Positions 34,701 through 46,700 of a stretch of 64,000 nucleotides of DNA are shown one piece after another. The position numbers and the translations under genes are program-made. The notes under the pieces were generated by a model, which was not told the origin of the DNA, did not search any database, and saw only the letters and a program-made list of their open reading frames with translations. Within the stretch, counting starts at the first letter, position 1, and each line of letters begins with the position of its first letter. The stretch is from Eledone cirrhosa (Eukaryota; Mollusca; Cephalopoda; Octopoda; Eledonidae), in assembly GCA_964016885.1 (NCBI GenBank), contig OZ024759.1:27558918-27622917 (forward strand), written 5' to 3'.

Positions 34701-37700
34701 TGGTGTGGTGGTGGTGAGGAGCTGGTGTGGTGGTGATGAGGAGGTGGTGTGGTGGTGATGAGGAGGTGGTGTGGTGGTGATGAGGAGGTGGTGTGGTGGT
34801 GGTGAGGAGGTGGTGTGGTGGTGATGAGGAGGTGGTGTGGTGGTGGTGAGGAGGTGGTGTGGTGGTGATGAGGAGGTGGTGTGGTGGTGGTGAGGAGCTG
34901 GTGTGGTGGTGATGAGGAGCTGGTGTGGTGGTGATGAGGAGCTGGTGTGGTGGTGATGAGGAGGTGGTGTGGTGGTGATGAGGAGCTGGTGTGGTGGTGA
35001 TGAGGAGCTGGTGTGGTGGTGATGAGGAGGTGGTGTGGTGGTGATGAGGAGCTGGTGTGGTGGTGGTGATGAGGAGGTGGTGTGGTGGTGATGAGGAGGT
35101 GGTGTGGTGGTGATGAGGAGCTGGTGTGGTGGTGATGAGGAGCTGGTGTGGTGGTGATGAGGAGGTGGTGTGGTGGTGATGAGGAGCTGGTGTGGTGGTG
35201 ATGAGGAGCTGGTGTGGTGGTGATGAGGAGGTGGTGTGGTGGTGATGAGGAGCTGGTGTGGTGGTGATGAGGAGGTGGTGTGGTGGTGGTGAGGAGCTGG
35301 TGTGGTGGTGATGAGGAGCTGGTGTGGTGGTGATGAGGAGCTGGTGTGGTGGTGATGAGGAGCTGGTGTGGTGGTGATGAGGAGGTGGTGTGGTGGTGAT
35401 GAGGAGCTGGTGTGGTGGTGGTGAGGAGGTGGTGTGGTGGTGATGAGGAGGTGGTGTGGTGGTGATGAGGAGCTGGTGTGGTGGTGATGAGGAGCTGGTG
35501 TGGTGGTGGTGAGGAGGTGGTGTGGTGGTGGTGAGGAGGTGGTGTGGTGGTGATGAGGAGGTGGTGTGGTGGTGATGAGGAGCTGGTGTGGTGGTGATGA
35601 GGAGGTGGTGTGGTGATGATGAGGAGGTGGTGTGGTGGTGATGAGGAGGTGGTGTGGTGGTGATGAGGAGGTGGTGTGGTGGTGGTGATGAGGAGCTGGT
35701 GTGGTGGTGGTGAGGAGCTGGTGTGGTGGTGATGAGGAGGTGGTGTGGTGGTGGTGATGAGGAGCTGGTGTGGTGGTGATGAGGAGGTGGTGTGGTGGTG
35801 ATGAGGAGGTGGTGTGGTGGTGGTGATGAGGAGCTGGTGTGGTGGTGATGAGGAGGTGGTGTGGTGGTGATGAGGAGGTGGTGTGGTGGTGGTGATGAGG
35901 AGCTGGTGTGGTGGTGATGAGGAGGTGGTGTGGTGGTGGTGAGGAGCTGGTGTGGTGGTGATGAGGAGGTGGTGTGGTGGTGATGAGGAGGTGGTGTGGT
36001 GGTGATGAGGAGGTGGTGTGGTGGTGATGAGGAGGTGGTGTGGTGGTGATGAGGAGCTGGTGTGGTGGTGATGAGGAGCTGGTGTGGTGGTGGTGAGGAG
36101 CTGGTGTGGTGGTGATGAGGAGGTGGTGTGGTGGTGATGAGGAGGTGGTGTGGTGGTGATGAGGAGGTGGTGTGGTGGTGGTGAGGAGGTGGTGTGGTGG
36201 TGGTGAGGAGGTGGTGTGGTGGTGATGAGGAGGTGGTGTGGTGGTGATGAGGAGCTGGTGTGGTGGTGATGAGGAGGTGGTGTGGTGGTGGTGAGGAGCT
36301 GGTGTGGTGGTGATGAGGAGGTGGTGTGGTGGTGATGAGGAGGTGGTGTGGTGGTGATGAGGAGGTGGTGTGGTGGTGGTGAGGAGGTGGTGTGGTGGTG
36401 ATGAGGAGGTGGTGTGGTGGTGGTGAGGAGGTGGTGTGGTGGTGATGAGGAGGTGGTGTGGTGGTGGTGAGGAGCTGGTGTGGTGGTGATGAGGAGCTGG
36501 TGTGGTGGTGATGAGGAGCTGGTGTGGTGGTGGTGAGGAGCTGGTGTGGTGGTGATGAGGAGGTGGTGTGGTGGTGATGAGGAGCTGGTGTGGTGGTGAT
36601 GAGGAGCTGGTGTGGTGGTGATGAGGAGGTGGTGTGGTGGTGATGAGGAGCTGGTGTGGTGGTGATGAGGAGCTGGTGTGGTGGTGATGAGGAGGTGGTG
36701 TGGTGGTGATGAGGAGCTGGTGTGGTGGTGATGAGGAGGTGGTGTGGTGGTGATGAGGAGCTGGTGTGGTGGTGATGAGGAGCTGGTGTGGTGGTGATGA
36801 GGAGGTGGTGTGGTGGTGATGAGGAGCTGGTGTGGTGGTGATGAGGAGGTGGTGTGGTGGTGGTGAGGAGCTGGTGTGGTGGTGATGAGGAGCTGGTGTG
36901 GTGGTGATGAGGAGCTGGTGTGGTGGTGATGAGGAGCTGGTGTGGTGGTGATGAGGAGGTGGTGTGGTGGTGATGAGGAGCTGGTGTGGTGGTGATGAGG
37001 AGGTGGTGTGGTGGTGGTGAGGAGCTGGTGTGGTGGTGATGAGGAGGTGGTGTGGTGGTGGTGAGGAGCTGGTGTGGGAGTGGTGAGGAGGTGGTGTGGG
37101 AGTGGTGAGGAGGTGGTGTGGGAGTGGTGAGGAGGTGGTGTGGGAGTGGTGAGGAGGTGGTGTGGTGGTGGTGAGGAGGTGGTGTGGTGGTGAGGAGCTG
37201 GTGTGGTGGTGGTGGTGAGGAGGTGGTGTGGTGGTGGTGAGGAGGTGGTGTGGTGGTGGTGAGGAGGTGGTGTGGTGGTGGTGATGAGGAGGTGGTGTGG
37301 TGGTGGTGAGGAGCTGGTGTGGTGGTGATGAGGAGCTGGTGTGGTGGTGGTGATGAGGAGCTGGTGTGGTGGTGATGAGGAGGTGGTGTGGTGGTGATGA
37401 GGAGCTGGTGTGGTGGTGATGAGGGGCTGGTGTGGTGGTGGTGAGGAGCTGGTGTGGTGGTGATGAGGAGGTGGTGTGGTGGTGATGAGGAGGTGGTGTG
37501 GTGGTGATGAGGAGCTGGTGTGGTGGTGGTGAGGAGCTGGTGTGGTGGTGATGAGGAGCTGGTGTGGTGGTGGTGAGGAGGTGGTGTGGGAGAGGTGAGG
37601 AGGTGGTGTGGTGGTGATGAGGAGGTGGTGTGGTGGTGATGAGGAGGTGGTGTGGTGGTGGTGAGGAGCTGGTGTGGTGGTGATGAGGAGCTGGTGTGGT

Positions 37701-40700
37701 GGTGGTGAGGAGGTGGTGTGGTGGTGAGGAGCTGGTGTGGGAGTGGTGAGGAGGTGGTGTGGGAGAGGTGAGGAGGTGGTGTGGTGGTGGTGAGGAGCTG
37801 GTGTGGGAGTGGTGAGGAGGTGGTGTGGGAGAGGTGAGGAGGTGGTGTGGTGGTGATGAGGAGCTGGTGTGGGAGTGGTGAGGAGGTGGTGTGGGAGAGG
37901 TGAGGAGGTGGTGTGGTGGTGGTGAGGAGCTGGTGTGGGAGTGGTGAGGAGGTGGTGTGGGAGTGGTGTGGTGGTGGTGAGGAGGTGGTGTGGGAGTGGT
38001 GTGGTGGTGATGAGGAGGTGGTGTGGTGGTGGTGAGGAGGTGGTGTGGGAGTGGTGTGGTGGTGGTGAGGAGGTGGTGTGGGAGTGGTGTGGTGGTGATG
38101 AGGAGGTGGTGTGGTGGTGGTGAGGAGGTGGTGTGGGAGTGGTGTGGTGGTGGTGAGGAGGTATATATATATATATATATACACGCTAGTGTATGTATAT
38201 ATATATATATATATATAGGCTTAAAAATGGAATGAGAATAAGAAGAAAGCTAGAAGGGGGGGGGGGGGGGGGTCCTCATCAGTTGTCTACTGGGGGTCTC
38301 AGATTTCTATCTGATAAATGGATTCAGATGTTAGAATCGTCTAACTCCATGAAACCTTGGGTAATGGAATAATTATATTGTGTTGTTTATTATGTAATTA
38401 AATAGCTCTGTACTATATATATATGGTCCCTAAGGAATCTAGGTGTTGAGGAAAGGCTTGTGAGGACAGTGCAAACTTTGTACAGAGGTGCTGTCAGTAA
38501 AGTGAGGGTAGGTATAGAGTTTAGTGGAATTCCAGATACAAGTAGGAGTACATCAGGGTTCGGTCCTCAGTCCGCTCTTGTTCATTATTAGCCAGAACAA
38601 GTTTAAGACTGGTTGATGATGATGATGATGATATGAAGTATTTCCGTAGGAAGGGTAAAGGAAAGGAGAGTGTTCTATGTATGCTACAGAGCTATTTAAT
38701 TATGTAATAATTAAATTTTCATTCTGATGAGCGATTTCAGATGTCAGTTGAGCTTGTCTGTCTTCGTGAAACCTTTGGTAAATGGAATAATTGTTTTATG
38801 TTGTTTATTACATAATTAAATATATATATATAAAGAGAGAGATAGATCAATAGACAGACTGGTAAACACACAATAGTTATATATATATATATATACATAT
38901 ATAAATATAAAGTGAGAGAGCGAGAGAGAGAGAGCTAGATACATATTCTATGCTCAAAAAAACACAAAACCCTAACTATATAACAATAGATAGAATGAAG
39001 TATAAAGTCCCATTACCGGCAAATATTTCTGTTGTGATGGTGCCCAAACCTCTACAATAACCTTTTTACATTCAGAAACATGTAACTGGGAGGCAGGTAG
39101 AACCACAAGTCTGAAAGAAAATAATACATTAATGTTTAAATCACAATGGTGGCTGGTTTGTTAAAATCGGTAGAGCTTCAAACAAAATTTTTTGCTGTAT
39201 TTGTTTCAGCAGTTTTACATTCTAAGTTGAAATCCTGCCGAGGTCAAATTTGGCTTTCATCATTCCGACAACCTCCCTAGTGTTGGGGGATCTACACGAT
39301 AAATGCACCCAGTACACTCTGTAAAATGGTTGGTGATAGGAAAAGGCAGCTCTAGAGAGGTTGCCGTGTCCTTTACGGGACAAGAAGGTTGTCATCATCA
39401 TCAACATCATTTAACGTCCATTTTCCCTGTAAAGTACTTTGTGGTAGGAAAGGCACCCAGTACACTCTGTAAAGTGGTATGTGGTAGGAAAGACACACAG
39501 TATACTCTGTTAGGTGGTAGGAAAGACACCCAGTACACTCTGTAAAGTGGAGGGTAGAGTCCTCAAGCACACCTTCCAGCAAGTCATGTTAGAAGCACCT
39601 CTTTCCTATTGTTCCGGCCGGATCTACAGGCGAGACCAGCCAAGTTCATGGATGTTATTCAACCATCTTGCTCAGGGTTTTTCCATGGGTCTCCTGTTGG
39701 TTGGTTTTGCACATAAAATCTGTCCAGCGATTCAATCCAGATTTTTTATTTTCAAAATTATTTGAAAATGATAGGCAGTATCTTTCATAAAAAATATAGT
39801 AAGCCCAAGGCCAACAATTTTTTGGGGGAAAGGGAAAGTCGATTAAATTGACCCCAGTGCATGACTGGAACTTTATTCCATTGACTCCGTAATGATGAAA
39901 GGCAACGATAACCTCGGTGGGATTTGAACTCAGAATGTAAAGAACTGTAACTCAATGTCACAAAGCATGACGTCCAATGCTCTACCGATTCTGCCAATCC
40001 ACCGCCCTCATTTAGAAATATAATAATGCAACACGTTGGAAGTGTTATTATATAATCATGAAAGACGAAGTAAATGATGTAGCCATTTTTACCTGGCAGG
40101 AAGATTTAGGTCAGAATAAAAGTTCCAAATAATGGTAAGGAGTTGCTGGAATTGGTCGTCTGATGAACTTTCATCGTGACACACAGAACATACTTCACAC
40201 TGGAAATAAAACAAAAGGATTTGTTTTTTTATGTTTTTAAATAGTAAAAAAATAATATTAAAAAATAAAAAATAAACAGTTGAATTAAAATAATAGAAAT
40301 AACAATTGCCAGCACCACCACCACCACCACCGCCACTGCCAACACCACCACTGCCACCACCATCACCATGCCAACCACTGCCACCAACACCACCACCACT
40401 GCCACCATCACCACCACCACTGCCACCAACAACACCACCACCGCCATCACCATGCCAATCACTGCCACCACCACTGCCACCACCATCACCATGCCAACCA
40501 CTGTCATTATCACCACCACCACCACCAACACCACCACCATCACCACTGCTACCACCATCACCATGCCAACCACTGCCACCAACACCACCACCACTGCCAC
40601 CATCACCACCACCACTGCCACCAACACCACCACCACCGCCATCACCATGCCAATCGCTGCCACCACCTTCCACCACCACTGCCACCACCATCACCATGCC

Positions 40701-43700
40701 AACCACTGTCATTATCACCACCACCACCACCATCACCACTGCTACCACCATCACCATGCCAACCACTGCCACCAACACCACCACCACTGCCACCATCACC
40801 ACCACCACTGCCACCAACACCACCACCACCGCCATCACCATGCCAATCGCTGCCACCACCTTCCACCACCACTGCCACCACCATCACCATGTCAACCACT
40901 GTCATTATCACCACCACCACCACCAACACCACCACCATCACCACTGCTACCACCATCACCATGCCAACCACTGCCACCAACACCACCACCACTGCCACCA
41001 TCACCACCACCACTGCCACCAACACCACCACCACCGCCATCACCATGCCAATCGCTGCCACCACCTTCCACCACCACTGCCACCACCATCACCATGTCAA
41101 CCACTGTCATTATCACCACCACCACCACCATCACCACTGCTACCACCATCACCATGCCAACCACTGCCACCAACACCACCACCACTACCATCACCATCAT
41201 CACCACCACCTTCACCATGCCAACCACCAGCCACCATTACCCTCATCACCGCTACCACCACGGGAGACAAAATAAGCATAGAGAAAAAAATAAAGAAAAT
41301 AAAGAAAAAAATGGAAAACAAGTTTTGTATCCCTAACGATGACCACCTTATCCCTAACACTTCAACACCTCCAACATTGAAGCCCCCTAGACTTGTACTT
41401 TATTTATCAGCCCTGAATATATGAAAGGCAAAGTTGACCTCTGTAGAATTTGAACTCACAGCACAAGGAGCCAGAATAAATACTACAAGGCATTTCATTC
41501 CTTTTCCTTTGGATTTGTAACCCCTGGTGGAATCACAGGGGCACCACATTGACAAACAGTGTTCCTTGGGCACTTTTAAAACCTGGCGGAGGTCCATCAC
41601 CACCTCTCCAGGTCTGAACACAGCAGATTATCGCAAGAGAATGATAGAGGGTAAGGAGTGAGAAAGAGACATAGAGGAAGAATTGACTCCAGTATTAGAC
41701 TGGTACTTTTCTTCTTTATCAACTTTATCGGAAAAGAACGAAAGGCAACATTATGTATGTATGGTCTCGTAACTCCTTGTGGACATGTAGGAGAGATGGG
41801 TGGCATAATGGCATTCAGTGCTTCTTAAGCATTTTTTTTTAAACCTGGCAGAGCCCATATCTTTCTCTCTAGGTATGAACACAGTAGATTTCATCCAAAG
41901 AAGGAGAGAGAGAAAGTATGAGAATGGAAGTGAGGAAGAGATATAGAAGAAGAATTGACCTCACTACTTGACTGGTACTTTTTTTTTTATCGACTTTGAA
42001 AAGGATAAAAGACAAAGCACAGCTGCATCACTTATAAAGGGTAATGAAAGGTGGGTGGGTAGGGGTGAAGGATTTGAAAATGAAAACTAAAAACAAAACA
42101 TAAAAACAACATGACATATTATGACATACAGAAAATGTGAAATATTTCACCTTTGTGGTTTGAGAGGTGTTATATAAACCAATGTCAGCACAACTGGATT
42201 GAACTGAAAAATACAAATTGAGAGGTTTATTTAAACTGGAGTCAGTACAACTGAACTGAACTGAGAAAACCAAATTGAGAGGTTTAAATAAACTGGAGTT
42301 AGTACAACTGGATTTAACTGAGAAACACATATTGAGAGGTTTATTTAAACTTGAGTTGGTATAACTGAACTGAACTGAGAAAACCAAATTGAGAGGTTTA
42401 AATAAACTGGAGTCAGTACAACTGGATTTAACTGAGAAACACAGAGAGACAAATAAAATATTATCTCTCTATATATAAAATTCTTTGTCTGTCTGTCTGT
42501 TTCCTTATGCATTCTCAAATGGCTCGACCAAATCAAATCAAATTTTATAAGGTATTAGACCCCAGGATTAACAACATGTAATTTTTATTTTCATTTAAGA
42601 TTAAAACAATATAACAGTTTATCTAAAATAATCTTTCGATAGTCAACTATATTAAACTACACTACGATGACGATGTCACATTTTGTATATGAGTGTGTAT
42701 GTGTTTGTGAGTGTGTTTATGCATTCATTACGTACATTAGGCCTCAGTAAGTTACATACATCTTCAAGTAAATATTTAATCAGATACACAAAGAATTAAA
42801 CACACACACATCTACACATGTGATGACTGACAAGTATATGTGTGTGAGTGTATATGTGTGTGAGTATACATACATTTATGTGATGATGTGAAACTGTGTG
42901 TGTTTTTTATAAATTTGTGCGAGTGTATGTGTGTCTGTTTGTGGGTTAAACTCTTTATTCTAAAAACACCAACACCAAAAACACTACAAGTCTGGTGACA
43001 CAATTCAACACCACTACAACACCAACAACAACAACACTATATCACCACTACCACCAACAATACTACAATACCACCACCACCAACAATACTACAACAATAC
43101 CAACAACACCAACAACAACAACACTACAGCAACAACTCTGGTGACACAATTCAACAACTGAGCCAAAATGAAAGCAATAAAATCATACCAGGACAATAAG
43201 TTTTTCCTATAGAGAAATATGTTTGAGGAAGGCTTTTACAATCAACAGACATCCGTGTCAGAAAAGCTACAAAAGAAAATTACACGTATTATATGTATGT
43301 TTGTGTGTACATATCATCATCATTATCATCATCACCATTTTACGTCTGTTCTTCCAAGCTAGCATGGGTTAGACGGGTTGTCCTGCTGTAGGCATATCTG
43401 GTCAGCTGACCTTGTCTTGCTCATACAGGAACTGATTCTGGCTTGATTTCTACAGCTGGATGCCCTTCCTAACAACCAACTACAGCGAGTGCTGGGTGCT
43501 TTTTTTTCCATGGCACCTCCGCGACCACTTTGTAGTGGAATGATAGGGACCCCAGTCCTATCATCTTATTTCTACAGCTGAGTAAACTGGAGCAATGTGA
43601 AATAAAGTGTTTTGCTCAAGGAAACGACACATTACCCGGTCCGAGAATTGAACTCACAACCTTTCGATTGCAAGCCCAATGCTCTAACCACTAAGCCATG

Positions 43701-46700
43701 CGCCTTCATATGTGTATACATTTGTGTGTGTGCTAATTCAAATGTTTATAGTATTTTTATTGATAGACAGATTGTTGTAAAAATTTGCAGTATTAACTTT
43801 TAACATCCTGTAATGATTTATCAAAAAATATCTAAAAAAAAAGCTTTATTAAACTTTTAGCATTTAAACTTGCCGTATCTGGCTAGAATTCTCTCACTTC
43901 TTTCTGTTCAAAGCAGCTATAACCAGCTGCTCATATTGTTCTCAAAATAAATAATATCAAAATCTCATAGATTCAATATTATGTGAGATAATTATGTGAG
44001 TTAAAGGGTTTACTGTGAAAATACAATAGTAAATATAGAGTAATGTAAATGCTAAAGGGTTAAATCAAATGTTTGGTAGACAGATTGTTGTAAAAATTTA
44101 CAATATTATCTTTTAACATCCTGTAACAATTTATCAGAAAATATCTAAAAATAGTTTTGTTAAATCAAAAGGCTGGATACTCTTTCTATCACCATTTCTA
44201 AATAAAGACCCTCTCATCCAGCGTTTCTCAACCGGTGTTCCCTGGAACCCTAGGATTCCGCAAGAGGTCGCTAGGGGTTCCGCGAGAACCAGTGATAAAT
44301 AAACTAATGTGTTTTAAAAAGTAATTTTTGTTAAATTTTATATTCGTAATTTTACTATACATTTACGGCATATTGTTGGAAAATCCTTCTTTATTTTAAG
44401 AAAGGCTTCAACCTCTTATATTATTTAAAACTAGGTCAATATAAGAGATAGATATTAATAATAGTATATAATAATTTTTATGTAGGGGTTCCCTGAGACA
44501 TGAACCTATTTCAAGGGTTCCACAAGGGTAAAAAGGTTGAGAAACGCTGCTCTAATCTAATAAAATGGTTACCTAATAAAATGAATACCCTACCTGCAAA
44601 TGACATTGATGAAATGCCAACTAAATGAGTGAGGTGTTCTATTTTCGGGTTTTCTTCGCTGTTCTCTAAAGTGTAAATCTACAAAAGACAAAACGTAAAA
44701 AGAAAATTAAAATGCAACATCTGAAGATGGCTGAAGAAAGAACTGGTTGAAATGTTAAATAAATCATCATCATTATCACCACCACCACCACTACCACGAT
44801 ATACTGTCTACCACCAACATTTGCGGAATTTTCCTTAGAACCTAACCAATAATTATTCGTGGTAACCACCGCATATTTGCGGAATCGTAAATATATTTTT
44901 TAATGGCATTTTTGTGGCAATATATATATTTTTTAATGTTAAATTATTAATAACAATATACTGTATTTGCAGGCCTATTGGATGCCCCTTCATATAAGAC
45001 TCTCCCTCTTTTTTTATTATATTTTACATAATATTTTGACGTTTATAGGCATTTTTATGGACCACATCCAATATTCACATTTTTTCACTCTTCGCGAGTG
45101 CTCTAGGAACATAACCCCTACGAATAGAGGGACAACTGTATATAAAGGAAGGTAAAAGCCTGGCGGTTTTGAATTGTATATAGTACACCTTTTAAGGGTA
45201 TATGTGTGGATGTTTACACATGGAGGCACATGGCTTAGTGGTTAGAGCATTGGGATTGCAATCGAAAGGTTGTGAGTTCAATTCTCAGACCGGGTGATGT
45301 GTTGTTTTCTTGAGCAAGACACTTTATTTCACATTGCTCCAGTTTACTCAGCTGTAGAAATGAGATGATAGGACTCGGTTATGTATAAGCAAGTCATGGT
45401 CAGCTGTAGAAATGATAGGGTCCCTATCATTCCACTGCAAAGTGGTCGTGGAGGTGCCACGGCAAAAAAGCACCCAGCACTCACTGTAAATGAGGGGGGG
45501 AGGGGGGGGGGGGGGGGGCACATGTGTCTGTATGTATTGTAAAAACATGGTAACACAAACAAGAATATATCTCTCACCTTTTCAGAATCTGTAATGTCCA
45601 CTCCACATCCCTCCTAGACAGAAAGGAACAAAAACAGACAATATTAGTGTATTTCACAAAATTTACTGTCACAAACAACAACAGCCCTACACAAGAGGCA
45701 TAACTAGAGTACGGCAAGCCTGGCATTTGCCATGAGCCCCACTTTAGGGTTATCTGAAAGATGGGTGTCAGATGTTTGAGCAGGGGTGCAATTTCACTTC
45801 TTGCCATAGGTGCTATTTTCCCTAGTTACCTCTCTGCCCTACACATACACAACAAAAGAATAAGAATTTTAAGGCCATCATCCCAGCTAAAGCAGGGGTT
45901 TGACTTGTGGACCCCATGACAAGCTTCTCTTTTTCCCTATCATTTCTATCCTTACTCATCAACTCGTCTGGTTTTCATCATATTTAGCCATGTCTGACTC
46001 CTCTCATCTAGTCACTTGCATCTTTCCTCAACATATGACCTAACCATCTCACACAATTTCTCACCACAACATTCATCACTGGCTCTATTCCTCATCCAGT
46101 CACTTTCATCTTTCCTCAACACATGACCCAGCCATCAAATTTAAAGATATCCAATATAAACCATTGTCCCCTACCATAACAACAGTTTTAAATATTTCCG
46201 GACAGATTATCTGCTGGAATCCCATGTGGGTGAGACTCTCAGAGAAATGGTTGATAAACTTCCTCTCCAACCATGCCAGTGGACCAAGCAGGAAATATGC
46301 ACCATGTCCAATATCACTGCAAAACAATAAAACACATGCTTGTTAAGAACCACACGGGGAAATGTAGGAAGTATGAGAGAGAGAGACAGTTTAGAGAGCC
46401 AAAGGTGTATGGTGTCTTTTCGTCAAGATAGACCCCTCTTGGTTTTTTATATAAGATGATGATTGTCCAGTAATATTTTATGGTGTCTTTGGTGAAGGTA
46501 GACCTCTCTTCGTTCTGACATTAAAGGATGTTTGTCCAGTAAGATTTAATGGTGTCTTTGGTGAAGGTAGACCTCTCTTCGTTCTGACATTAAAGGATGT
46601 TTGTCCAGTAAGATTTAATGGTGTCTTTGGTGAAGGTAGACCTCTCTTCGTTCTGACATTAAAGGATGTTTGTCCAGTAAGATTTTATGGTGTCTTTGGT

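Noticed and set aside
31420..38184. 2254-codon minus-strand ORF as a giant protein
   Set aside because: It is a 22-bp minisatellite open in all three frames of that strand; start and end lie in unrelated flanks.
40089..41424. Several Pro/Thr/His or Gly/Val ORFs
   Set aside because: CCA array by-products; only 40093-40199 (-) is a real exon.
42028..42387. 119-codon minus ORF as a separate gene
   Set aside because: Explained by in-frame 57-bp copies of SerRS-like exon 11.
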